DNA of 64,000 bases from contig NZ_JAINFL010000001.1 in the NCBI RefSeq assembly GCF_022458895.1, positions 124,001 through 188,000 on the forward strand, in the 5' to 3' direction. Below the pieces are notes generated by a model. That model was not told where the DNA came from, did no database searches, and saw only the letters and a program-made list of their open reading frames with translations. Shown piece after piece: positions 9,101-16,635 of this stretch. The first letter of the stretch is position 1; each line of letters starts with the position of its first letter. This DNA is from Roseihalotalea indica (GTDB lineage: Bacteria; Bacteroidota; Bacteroidia; Cytophagales; Cyclobacteriaceae). A program made the position numbers and the translations under genes.

Positions 9101-9582
9101 ATGCAGAAGCAGACTCCATTGAACTAGAGCAGTATCCTGAGCCAAAGGAAATTACCTGCAAAGGTGGTTTGCTAAGTGATGTGGATGTGGATATTGATCA
9201 GATCAAAACTGTGCTGCTCGGCTCGGGCGATAATATACTGGTGCCTGAACAGCCGTTCAAATATCCGGAAATAACGGACGTGACGTTATTGCAAGTGCTG
9301 GATGAGGTTAATGAATTTATGCAACTACTCTTTACGATTCATACCGAATTCAATTTTACCCATCATTTTGGGGTGAATCCATCGCATTTGAGCAATTACC
9401 GGCAGTTGTTGCAGGAAGATCTGATGGAATACCTGAAGTCCGGGCAACAGCTCAAGCTCAAAGAACTGGCTGGCAACCAGGATGTAAATATAGAAGAGAC
9501 ATTATTCTTCTATCCACTAACTGGCTCATTAAACAGGTTGGCCTTTAAAATAGCCACCGAACTAACGGAGGAGTATAATTAA
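6151..9582 (+). CDS. large actin/Hsp70-fold (ASKHA) ATPase-like protein
   Basis: 1143 residues, far larger than MreB, ParM or DnaK. The N-terminal ~570 residues have no recognised domain and look beta-rich. The C-terminal half has all three ASKHA nucleotide motifs in order: phosphate-1 FAIDFGTTNTHVEY (about residue 584), phosphate-2 GIDIGGGTTDIVIF (about 805-818), and adenosine-type RHILFSGRGSK (about 947-957). It should therefore bind ATP. The size and bipartite build recall SrfB-type actin-superfamily proteins, but I cannot assign it to that family. It follows the tubulin-like gene with only the PIN pair between. Assembly into filaments or action as a switch is inference. Confidence 0.85.
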   Translation: MPKVLTYHNLTNGEHWFKADAYGRRQIDAISDPEGGNTEQPPTSIPSPFAQIDLVRTAFRNIVKDKDLRGTTLDRKLVSDCLDVGELLFNADYIKGQLQIVAWDPDTDLQRLLQSGNEQHRRLGEVLRLYLNQDAGTYNFGNIRRLYILYYNYKVVGGTSPVSLFFASSNDLSFVDVPLDKNKLFSGEYPPLYERSESFQLYLYGLLNFFRSPNGGEFRTHFREVAEYLDRNLELLRTRNPSLYERINQLTEKAFYDQFSELDTGSAGDTVELLGFPLRKKKVEQGSVADQSDFVIQSEKYREAIKPMVLQNQFNKPYTYVSEPWDNDQEVPYQVAEPLEQRTLPGQVIKYPYLTVSDFLEPYLIKLVYPINQQKYFSGNWAGREQDSGYVLPIKPFYFRFFNLSDLQGTIAGGKNTIDMEPLAAGGVRVTLRIPVKKGFVTFERIYTPGVTEGEVPQPDESRNKGVIVEHQFGMTLYPFIKTGNKVENTHYRIQLVDRDISPYTKYHDYALKFYHDQSPQPINYQAEKQRSDKRADDRATTLYYVLQQEFDYMQLQTGVAQGLVIPRFPSYSGGNDTYTFAIDFGTTNTHVEYRVGNGNPRPFDITEEDVQIATLHDPSFAEANPDFGGSGATLIRDLIPQEFLPRYIGQQFEFRFPQRTVIGENHNLNLNTSTYVLSDFNIPFVYEKYPIQKNTRVTTELKWSNYTRNQEDKRRVEAFFENLLFLIRSKVLMNNGDLKKTKLIWFYPSSMLPNRRNSLEATWRDIYHRYITSERDPQKLSESIAPFYFYKERLGKSAADKPSVGIDIGGGTTDIVIFQNNQPSVLTSFRFAANAIFGDGFHGSAAINGFIRRYGEEIGRLLRENKQNELLRVYNSIVEEQRSQDIVAFFFSLEDNKNIKEQQIPLSFHSMLKEDEDFKIVFLVFYAAVVYHLAKLMLAKGLEMPRHILFSGRGSKVVNIADPSPNLSSLSKLTRLVFKHVYDAEADSIELEQYPEPKEITCKGGLLSDVDVDIDQIKTVLLGSGDNILVPEQPFKYPEITDVTLLQVLDEVNEFMQLLFTIHTEFNFTHHFGVNPSHLSNYRQLLQEDLMEYLKSGQQLKLKELAGNQDVNIEETLFFYPLTGSLNRLAFKIATELTEEYN

Positions 9583-9746
9583 TTACTCATATTTTGAGAA
9601 AGAAGCTGTATCCAACAAGGAGCTATGAAAGCTAACTATTCATCTTAAGCTCCTTAAATAGTGATCAGTTAAGTAAACAATAGCTGATGAAGTTACCTTA
9701 AAAGATCTAGTCCTTTAATTCATCATTCATTCAATCCTTGTATTTA

Positions 9747-11021
9747 ATGACTCGGAAAATCATACTACTCACCTTACTATGTTGCTCACTACAGTCGGTA
9801 CACTCTGCCGTGATCCGAGAGCAATTTGCCCAGACGGTGGACTATATCGGCTGGAGAATTATGGATGCCTACATGCAGGACTACCTCTCAATCCGGCCTG
9901 ACCAAACATCAGAGCAGGAAGGCTACGATGCCTTTCAGCAGGAATTTGGCAATAGCATGTATAGCATAGAATCACCTCCCAATAGCGAAGCAGTTGCTAC
10001 ATTTCTGGAAAACCATTCGTGGCGTAATGCCAGTACCAATTTATACCGCCGCATTATTGATATAAAAAGCATGTATCGTAACGAGTGGTCAGAAGCGGAA
10101 GCGATTGAGTTTCTCCAGCAGCAGATTCAGAACATTAGCTTGCAACCTTTAGGAGTAGCCTCTGAGGCACAGTACGAGCAACTACAACAAACCAAAGCAC
10201 TTCTCAGGCAGGAAGTTAAAGTCTATCTTACCACCGAAGCCCCCGCTGTGGTGGCGGCTGATGACTCAACAATAGAAGAAGACTCTTTTGAAGAAGAAGC
10301 TCCTCAGCAAGCTGAAACTCGAGAAATTCTAGGACCCAGCAGTATCACTACCGAGAAAACCAGTCCCTTTTATTTCCTGGACAATCCGTTATATACCTTA
10401 ATTCTGTTAGGATTAGTGCTGATTAGCTTAGGGTTGCTATGGTACGCGTTTAGCTTGCTGGGCAAACAAGATGAGCGAATTGACCGGCACGGAAAGCGCA
10501 TTGAAGAACTAACGGTTAAAGCTTTTCAGAAAACCTCACCCTACGTAACTCGGGAAGAAATAGCCCAACTTAAAAACCGATTAAAAGAGGCCGAAGCTCA
10601 GGTGGCAGCACTGCGTAAGCAAGTGACTAAAGAGGAGAAAACGGAATCAGCTCCTAAATTCGTGTCAACCCATCGCCCACCGGTCACTTCCTCATACTAT
10701 CTATCTACCCCTAATAGTGATGGCACCTTTCCATCAGGGTCTATGTCGCCCCAGTTTCGCCCGTCTGCATCGGTTTATCATTTTATGGTGAATGAGGATA
10801 ATGGAGAAAATACCGCTGAGTTTACGGTGGCCAATAATGCCGAAGCGATGAAAGACGCACTTAGCTCGCCCGGTAGCTATCTGGAACCTGTATGCGATAG
10901 TACTAATTCTTATTTCCCGGGTGCGCAGCGTATTGTAAATGTAAAACCGGGCAAGGCAGTTCGTCGTGGCGACCAGTGGGTGGTGTTGCCCGAAGACAAA
11001 GCCCTGATCCGTTATGAATAA
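9747..11021 (+). CDS. single-pass membrane protein with periplasmic helical domain and cytoplasmic coiled coil
   Basis: 424 residues from ATG 9747 (a TTG nine bases upstream is in frame but less likely). Residues 1-21 form a signal peptide (ILLTLLCCSLQSVHSA). Residues 22-165 are a probably helical exported domain, 166-205 an acidic linker, and 215-238 a transmembrane helix (LYTLILLGLVLISLGLLWYA). Residues 240-297 are a charged coiled coil (KNRLKEAEAQVAALRKQV), followed by a Ser/Pro-rich linker and a C-terminal domain ending DQWVVLPEDKALIRYE. It therefore could connect the envelope to cytoplasmic partners. The stop overlaps the next gene by eight bases, indicating coupled expression. No family recognised. 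Confidence 0.8.
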   Translation: MTRKIILLTLLCCSLQSVHSAVIREQFAQTVDYIGWRIMDAYMQDYLSIRPDQTSEQEGYDAFQQEFGNSMYSIESPPNSEAVATFLENHSWRNASTNLYRRIIDIKSMYRNEWSEAEAIEFLQQQIQNISLQPLGVASEAQYEQLQQTKALLRQEVKVYLTTEAPAVVAADDSTIEEDSFEEEAPQQAETREILGPSSITTEKTSPFYFLDNPLYTLILLGLVLISLGLLWYAFSLLGKQDERIDRHGKRIEELTVKAFQKTSPYVTREEIAQLKNRLKEAEAQVAALRKQVTKEEKTESAPKFVSTHRPPVTSSYYLSTPNSDGTFPSGSMSPQFRPSASVYHFMVNEDNGENTAEFTVANNAEAMKDALSSPGSYLEPVCDSTNSYFPGAQRIVNVKPGKAVRRGDQWVVLPEDKALIRYE

Positions 11022-12462
11022 TCTGGCCACCTTTGAGACAATCGTATTATTAGCAGCGCTGGGAGTTGAAGGTTGGTTTTTCTGGCAGGTATTACAAAAA
11101 ATCCGGCAGTTTGGGCAATGGATACCCGTAAGTGATACCGTGCGGATCACTCCGCGCCGTATTCCTTTATCGGTGCTCACTCAGACGAAGGCCGAACAAC
11201 TCGTAGAGCAATTTTATCAGGGAAAGCTTCAGTTTGGAGAAGGGATTAAACTTCCCATGCTCAGCACCGAAACTTATGAACCGGCAGCCCGATATCAGCT
11301 TTTCTTTGCGCTTAACCGATATCTGCTCAAAAGTCGGGGAGTAGTCCTGGATTTTGGCCTGATCCAGAACCTGATTGCCCGCCAGGAGATGCAATTAAAG
11401 CAGGGCCTGCAGCAGCGCGCCTGGTTGCCATTTTTAACAGGCGTGGTTGCTGCCATTATTGGTATTGGAGTGAGCTTCTTCTTCTTACCAGATCTGCCGG
11501 ATGAGATTATTACCGATGCCATTTATCTAAGTAGCGCGGCTGCCTTTTTCAGTGCTGCTAAGATTACTATTATTGCGGCCATCGTGGGTGGGTTGCTCAC
11601 ATTAGTATTATTAGGTTGGGTGCTTCCCTCGGCTCAGCGAGAAGCGTTGCAGCGCAAAAATGAATTTCTTACCCTGATACAAACCGAATGGCTACCCCAA
11701 CTAGCGCAAGATACTACCCAGACGCTACAAACATTGCAGGGACAACTGAGCGGTTTCCAGCAGAATTTTGCGGATAATCTTACTACCCTGGAAGGGCTGC
11801 TGAATAAAAATTACGAAACACTCAAGGCTCAGGAGCAAATAGCCCAGGCTTTGCAGGAAATTGACATCATGCAACTGGCCAAAGCCAACCTGGAAGTGTT
11901 TCAATCACTGAATGAGAGTGCCCGAGAGCTAACCCAATTCAAAGATTATCTGGCTCAAACCAATCAGATGGTGGATAGTACGGCTGGCCTGACCGAAAAG
12001 CTCAATCAGTTCCTGTATCGTACTCAGGAGGTGGAAAATGTGTTGGGGGAAATTAAAAATATTGCTCAGAAAAGTGAAAAGTTACAGGCTTTCTTACGTT
12101 CTCATTTCTCAGATTTAGAGCACCGAGGTCAGGTCATTAATAATGCGGTAATCAAAGTAGATAACGTACTCGATAAAAGCCTGCAAGAGCTGTTAGAGCA
12201 TACTCAGACTCGTATACGCACCATTCGCGACCTGGCCATTCAGGAAGAAAGCCGTCTTCGTAAAGCGTTTGATGATAACCAGCATGCGGTGGGCAAATTG
12301 GCACTGATAGAGCCGCTCAACGAGCATATGATAGCCTTTAAGAATCAGAACCAGCAACAACAAGCCGAAATACTTGATCAGTTAAAAGCGTTGAACCAAC
12401 ATTTTTCAGTACATAAGTCAAAAAGCGAAAAAAGTTTTTTTGAAAAACTTTGGGGCCGCTGA
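11014..12462 (+). CDS. three-TM membrane protein with long cytoplasmic coiled-coil tail
   Basis: 482 residues. TM helices are visible at about 7-28, 137-159 (WLPFLTGVVAAIIGIGVSFF) and 183-205 (ITIIAAIVGGLLTLVLLGWV). Residues 206-475 are almost entirely Gln/Leu/Glu-rich heptad-like sequence, a long coiled coil. The TM layout plus tail superficially resembles MotA/ExbB-type channels with extended tails such as ZorA, but no diagnostic channel residues or ZorB/C/D partners are seen. It overlaps the preceding membrane protein gene and is four bases from the protease gene, so these three form a tight subunit of the cluster. Function unknown; a membrane anchor or mechanical linker is plausible. Confidence 0.82.
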   Translation: MNNLATFETIVLLAALGVEGWFFWQVLQKIRQFGQWIPVSDTVRITPRRIPLSVLTQTKAEQLVEQFYQGKLQFGEGIKLPMLSTETYEPAARYQLFFALNRYLLKSRGVVLDFGLIQNLIARQEMQLKQGLQQRAWLPFLTGVVAAIIGIGVSFFFLPDLPDEIITDAIYLSSAAAFFSAAKITIIAAIVGGLLTLVLLGWVLPSAQREALQRKNEFLTLIQTEWLPQLAQDTTQTLQTLQGQLSGFQQNFADNLTTLEGLLNKNYETLKAQEQIAQALQEIDIMQLAKANLEVFQSLNESARELTQFKDYLAQTNQMVDSTAGLTEKLNQFLYRTQEVENVLGEIKNIAQKSEKLQAFLRSHFSDLEHRGQVINNAVIKVDNVLDKSLQELLEHTQTRIRTIRDLAIQEESRLRKAFDDNQHAVGKLALIEPLNEHMIAFKNQNQQQQAEILDQLKALNQHFSVHKSKSEKSFFEKLWGR

Positions 12463-12498
12463 GCAATGTTAGGCACGAAAATCGTTATATTGGTATTG

Positions 12499-13248
12499 AT
12501 GAGAAGTTTAATTTGGTCCCTCGCTTTAGCCTTCTTGCTCTCTGGTTGTCATAGTTGTTCGCGTTCTGGTCGGAAGCTGCACGCGCAACGTACATCCATG
12601 CAACAGATGGCCTCCGATGAAGTAGAACCCGACACGGTTGCTACGTATTCACCACCCATTTCGACAACTGTTCGAAAAGAAAAATCGCTGACGGATATCG
12701 TTGAGATTGCCGAACCCAGTGTGTTTGTGGTGTATACTTATAACCGTAGTGGTAAAAGAATAGGGCAGGGAACCGGGTTCTTTATTGAAGGACAAGGCAT
12801 TGCAGTAAGTAATCATCACGTATTTGAAAAAGGCGAAAGCTGGAAAATCCGAACGATTGGTGGAGATGAATACGACGTGAAGCGGATTATCAAGCAAAGC
12901 GAAAAATTTGATTATGTTATCTTTCAGGTTGAAACCAGAGAAGATGTAGCATTTCTTCCCTTAGCCTCATCGTTACCCCGCAAGGGCGAAGATATTGTGG
13001 TGCTCGGCAACCCTCGCGGGCTGGAAAGCACCGTATCACGTGGTATTGTTTCGTCCATCCGAAAATATAAAGGACAAAAAGACGCTCTCGTGCAAATGGA
13101 TGCGGCCATCTCGCCCGGCAGCAGCGGAAGCCCGGTCATGAACATCCGGGGTGAAGTGGTAGGAATTGCTACCATGCAGGTAAAAGAATGTGAGAACTGT
13201 AATTTTGCCTTTAATATCGCTCTGCTGCAAGACGATACTTCTCTGTAA
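12499..13248 (+). CDS. trypsin-like serine protease lipoprotein (no PDZ)
   Basis: From ATG 12499 the protein is 249 residues with a clean lipoprotein signal, MRSLIWSLALAFLLSGC, Cys17. An upstream in-frame ATG at 12466 would add 11 residues ahead of it. The chymotrypsin-fold triad is visible: His107 in AVSNHHVF, Asp138 in EKFDYVIFQV, Ser209 in ISPGSSGSPV. It resembles the protease domain of DegP/HtrA but stops without a PDZ domain. Three or more extra cysteines lie near the lipidation site and at KECENCNF. It closes the tubulin/actin-like cluster and is probably periplasmic, where it could process a substrate in response to the membrane components; that is inference. Confidence 0.88.
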   Translation: MRSLIWSLALAFLLSGCHSCSRSGRKLHAQRTSMQQMASDEVEPDTVATYSPPISTTVRKEKSLTDIVEIAEPSVFVVYTYNRSGKRIGQGTGFFIEGQGIAVSNHHVFEKGESWKIRTIGGDEYDVKRIIKQSEKFDYVIFQVETREDVAFLPLASSLPRKGEDIVVLGNPRGLESTVSRGIVSSIRKYKGQKDALVQMDAAISPGSSGSPVMNIRGEVVGIATMQVKECENCNFAFNIALLQDDTSL

Positions 13249-13638
13249 AGCCCGCGGCTGTCTTACAGATAGTATATATTATCCGCTATTTCTTTCCTTT
13301 TTTATTCTGGGAGCAGAATTCTTGAGTCTGCTAGTATAGTCTATAAGTTCTCCGCTTAAGCAGAACCTTAGGAAAACTTTGTTTAATAGAGGCGGACTTA
13401 TCCTAAAATATTCAGGGAAACCTTTTAGTGTCCTACTGCTAGTATGGAAATGCCAACTTATCAATATCAATCTATTAATTGAGCACTGTCTTGGTAAAAA
13501 ATGCCAGATACCAGCTAGGCTATTGATTTTTTCGCTATTTTGGCAACTAAAGCAGAAGGCTATTGCGAGATTTTATGTAAGGCTAAATATCGTCCTGAGT
13601 ATATTGCTAAATCGATAATAAACCAAACAGATCTTACC
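13249..13638 (+). other. 390-base intergenic region, no gene seen
   Basis: AT-rich stretch between the protease gene and the helix-hairpin-helix gene. A short open frame (13379-13618) has no start context or recognisable protein character and runs alongside the upstream extension of the next gene. I see no tRNA-like cloverleaf, strong terminator or repeat. It presumably contains the end of the cluster transcript and the promoter for the gene at 13639. Confidence 0.5.
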
Positions 13639-14046
13639 ATGTCAAAAACTATCACTGACATTGAAGGAATTGGCCCCGCCATTCAGAAAAAATTAGCCAA
13701 AGCCAATGTACGGTCCGTAGGTGGGCTGCTCAAAGAAGGCGCTACTAAAAAAGGCCGCAAAGCCATAGCCGAAGCCAGCGGGGTAGATGAAGGAAAAGTA
13801 CTGGATTTTGTAAATATGGCTGACCTGTTCCGGGTAAAGGGTATTGCCGGACAATTTGCCGAATTGCTAAAAGCATCAGGAGTAGATACTATAAAGGAGC
13901 TTCGTAACCGTAAGCCCGAAAACCTGCATGCCAAGTTGCTGGAAGTGAATGCTGCAAAAAAATTGACCCGAGTTGTTCCAGGATTAAAACAAGTTACTAA
14001 CTTTGTTGATCAAGCTAAACAACTAGAACCTGTTGTTAAGTATTAA
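13639..14046 (+). CDS. DUF4332-like helix-hairpin-helix protein
   Basis: 135 residues from ATG 13639. The open frame extends 33 codons upstream, but that part is not protein-like and lacks a good start. The N-terminal DIEGIGPAIQKKLAKANVRSVGGLLKEG is a helix-hairpin-helix (IEGIGPA), and a second copy occurs at FRVKGIAGQFAELLKASGVDTIKEL. This double-HhH pattern is typical of DUF4332 proteins, which are thought to bind nucleic acid without known catalytic activity. It is followed 18 bases later by a strong terminator, so it ends a transcription unit. Confidence 0.85.
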   Translation: MSKTITDIEGIGPAIQKKLAKANVRSVGGLLKEGATKKGRKAIAEASGVDEGKVLDFVNMADLFRVKGIAGQFAELLKASGVDTIKELRNRKPENLHAKLLEVNAAKKLTRVVPGLKQVTNFVDQAKQLEPVVKY

Positions 14047-14063
14047 TCAATCTTACTAATAAG

Positions 14064-14099
14064 AGAGCCATCACTTAGTTAGCGGTGGCTCTTTTTTTT
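14064..14099 (+). terminator. rho-independent terminator after the HhH gene
   Basis: AGAGCCA (14064-14070) pairs with TGGCTCT (14086-14092); a G:U and a G:C pair extend the stem inward, and an uninterrupted T run follows to 14099. The next gene's ATG begins at 14100, immediately after the T tract, so the terminator occupies the normal leader position of that gene. Confidence 0.9.
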
Positions 14100-15020
14100 A
14101 TGGAAGTCCTCGACGAATTAACACTCCACTTCAATCAGCAGAGTTTACAGCTGATGAACTTCTGCCTGGGTCTAGTTATGTTTGGCGTAGCCCTGGAACT
14201 AAGCATTGCTGATTTTCGTCGCCTGTTGCTCCAACCACGGGCTATTATAGTAGGGTTAGCATCGCAAGTTCTGCTACTGCCAGCCATCACGTATCTGCTT
14301 GTTTTACTAATTCAACCCACAACTAGTGTGGCGCTAGGTATGTTGCTGGTGGCGGCCTGCCCCGGAGGTAATTTATCTAATATGCTTACGCTCATGGCTC
14401 GGGGCAATGGAGCCCTCTCAGTGAGTCTGACTGCTCTGGCTACCTTGCTGGCAGTAGTAACGGTTCCACTAAATTTTACTTTCTGGGCGGGAATTTATGT
14501 ACAGTCGCAGGTTGAAGTACAGCCAATATCGCTCTCAGCCTGGCAAATGATCAGCACCTTACTTTGGGTAGTAGGACTACCGCTTCTACTGGGGATGATG
14601 GTAAACCATAAGTTCTCTGGCTTTGCTCAGCGCATCCATCGGCCAATGCGTATTATCTCGCTTATTATATTTGGGGCCTTCATTGCGGCAGCTTTTGCGG
14701 CCAACTTTTCGCTTTTCCTGCAATATATTCACTTACTGGTGCTCATTGTGCTGGCCCACAATGCACTGGCGTATGTGGTAGGGTACGGGCTGGGTGCAGG
14801 GTTTGGATTAAAAACTCCTGACCGGAAAGCCATTGCTTTGGAAACCGGTATTCAAAATTCCGGTCTGGCCCTGGTGATTATTTTTAGCTTTTTTGACGGT
14901 TGGGGAGGCATGGCTTTTCTGGCAGGTTGGTGGGGCATTTGGGATATTATCTCCGGGTTGCTGCTGGCATGGGGCCTGTCCAAAGTAGGAACTCGCCCCA
15001 CATTCTCAAATTATTCGTAG
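14100..15020 (+). CDS. bile acid:sodium symporter family (BASS) transporter
   Basis: 306 residues with about nine or ten hydrophobic helices. BASS hallmarks are readable: NFCLGLVMFGVALELSIADF near the N-terminus, AACPGGNLSNMLTLMARGN (the CPGG-S/N sodium-site region), and ALETGIQNSGLALVI (the E-x-G-x-Q-N crossover helix). Members import organic anions with Na+; the substrate cannot be read. The longest frame begins at GTG 14085 inside the terminator stem, so ATG 14100 is preferred. That leaves no room for a leader unless transcription reads through the terminator or starts at the ATG. Confidence 0.92.
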   Translation: MEVLDELTLHFNQQSLQLMNFCLGLVMFGVALELSIADFRRLLLQPRAIIVGLASQVLLLPAITYLLVLLIQPTTSVALGMLLVAACPGGNLSNMLTLMARGNGALSVSLTALATLLAVVTVPLNFTFWAGIYVQSQVEVQPISLSAWQMISTLLWVVGLPLLLGMMVNHKFSGFAQRIHRPMRIISLIIFGAFIAAAFAANFSLFLQYIHLLVLIVLAHNALAYVVGYGLGAGFGLKTPDRKAIALETGIQNSGLALVIIFSFFDGWGGMAFLAGWWGIWDIISGLLLAWGLSKVGTRPTFSNYS

Positions 15021-15115
15021 CTTCAACCAAATCACTTAGTGTAAAATTCGCTTGATATTCTTGTCTGCGAAATAACTCTCGTGATGATCAAGATATTTTA
15101 ATGCCAGATAACACT

Positions 15116-16375
15116 ATGCGACTAACATTTACCCTTCTCTTACTATTCATCAGCTCGATTTCTCTGTGGGCGCAGACTCCCAAAAAGAAGTTTCAAGGAC
15201 AGGCTCCCATCGAGGCGGTTGACACCAGCCCCCGGCCTATTCAGCAGCAATTCCGAAATACCTTTGCTTTTGAGGATGCCGATGTTTACATCAGCAACGA
15301 GTTTGAAGGAGCTCGCCTGAACGGAGTACTAATGAAAGAAGATACCCTGATTGCCTGGATCACGCCCGAGAACACCCCAATCAATCCCAGCCCCTGGTAC
15401 GCTTTCAAAATCTGGTCTGAAACGTCAAAGACAGTGCTGATGAAAATGACTTACCAAGACGCCAAGCACCGGTATTATCCCAAACTAAGCCGCGATGGTG
15501 AGCACTGGCAATCACTGGATTCTGCAAGGTATCAGGAATTTGAAAAAGGAGATGAAGATTTTGGCGTAGGGTCACTACCCAAGTCGGTTGTAATGGAATT
15601 ATCGGTAAGTCCGGATACTTTGTGGGTAGCAGGGCAGGAGCTTCAAACAAGTCGCCATATTTTTGCCTGGATCGATAGTCTGTCGCAGCAGTCGTTTATC
15701 AGCCATCAAGATATTGGAGAAAGCCGATTGGGACGACCCATGCGAAGCATGAAAATCAGCGAAGCCAAAAAAGAGGATAAGCTAATTTTCGTCTTCGGAC
15801 GGCAGCACCCGCCAGAAGTTACCGGTTGGCTGGCTATGAGATCATTCGTGGAAACGTTGGCGGGCAATAGCAAATTGGCTCGACAGTTTCGGAAAGAATA
15901 TACTATTTACGTGGTGCCGCTGATGAACCCCGATGGAGTGGACCTAGGGCACTGGAGACATAATGCGGGTGGGGTAGACCTAAACCGTGACTGGAGCCAG
16001 TTTCACCATCCCGAAACCCGAGCAGTACGTGACTTTTTACGGGATAAAACCTCGGCCGGTGCCGAACTCTATTTCGGTATTGACTTTCATTCTACCTGGG
16101 ATGACATTTACTACACTCTGGATAGCATTTCAGTTACGCATACTCCGGGGCTGATGGCCGAGTGGCTCAGTTCCATTGAAGAAAATATCCCTGATTACGA
16201 GATTAATGCCAAGGGGAGTGTGAACTCGGTAGGAGTTTCCAAAAACTTTTTACATCGGGAGTTCGGTGCGGAAAGTCTGGTTTATGAGGTTGGGGACAAC
16301 ACCCCACGCCCGTTTGTCCAGCAAAAAGGCCAGGTAGCGGCCGAGCAACTCATGCAACTGCTGATAGAGCGGTAG
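15116..16375 (+). CDS. secreted M14 family zinc carboxypeptidase
   Basis: 419 residues from ATG 15116, which gives a compact signal peptide (MRLTFTLLLLFISSISLWAQ); an ATG at 15101 adds five residues. A beta-rich N-terminal domain (about 30-170) precedes the catalytic domain, as in cytosolic-carboxypeptidase-like M14 proteins. The zinc ligands are HPPE (His about 231, Glu 234) and DFHST (His about 323). Substrate-binding GVDLNRDW and catalytic Glu in SLVYEVGDNTPR (about 391) are present. It is expected to act in the periplasm or outside. It stands alone; the next gene is 260 bases away. Confidence 0.92.
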   Translation: MRLTFTLLLLFISSISLWAQTPKKKFQGQAPIEAVDTSPRPIQQQFRNTFAFEDADVYISNEFEGARLNGVLMKEDTLIAWITPENTPINPSPWYAFKIWSETSKTVLMKMTYQDAKHRYYPKLSRDGEHWQSLDSARYQEFEKGDEDFGVGSLPKSVVMELSVSPDTLWVAGQELQTSRHIFAWIDSLSQQSFISHQDIGESRLGRPMRSMKISEAKKEDKLIFVFGRQHPPEVTGWLAMRSFVETLAGNSKLARQFRKEYTIYVVPLMNPDGVDLGHWRHNAGGVDLNRDWSQFHHPETRAVRDFLRDKTSAGAELYFGIDFHSTWDDIYYTLDSISVTHTPGLMAEWLSSIEENIPDYEINAKGSVNSVGVSKNFLHREFGAESLVYEVGDNTPRPFVQQKGQVAAEQLMQLLIER

Positions 16376-16577
16376 TTTCCAAAGTAATGAATCCCTTTGA
16401 TTTTGATCTCCACTAGCAGCTATTGTAGAACAGTCCAACCACACGGACAATCTCGAATTATTCAGGCTTCCATTTCGCATTTAGAATTCAAAACAAAAAG
16501 CTAAATCTTCAATTTTCAGCAACTTTGATCATGATAGTAAGGCATGCAAATTATTATTGAATAATAGTAAATATTTA

Positions 16578-16607
16578 TTGTTTATCAATAATTATTTGTT
16601 ACTTTTA
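16578..16607 (+). promoter_or_regulatory. possible Bacteroidota-type promoter for the DUF2975/HTH pair
   Basis: TTG (16578-16580), 19 bases, then TACTTTTA (16600-16607), one mismatch from the TAnnTTTG -7 consensus. The spacing fits the Bacteroidota vegetative promoter, and the site is 28 bases before the DUF2975 start in a very AT-rich region. Support is by pattern only. Confidence 0.35.
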
Positions 16608-16635
16608 GATATAATTTAAAATTCATGAAAGTACT

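Noticed and set aside
9747..12462. Zorya (ZorA/ZorB) defence system
   Set aside because: Only a general TM-plus-coiled-coil layout is shared. No OmpA-like ZorB domain, ZorC or helicase ZorD/E is present.
13379..13618. 79-codon frame in the gap after the protease gene
   Set aside because: Low-complexity AT-rich translation without start signal or family character.
14085..14099. GTG 14085 as start of the BASS transporter
   Set aside because: It lies inside the terminator stem and adds only a run of Phe encoded by the T tract; ATG 14100 is better.
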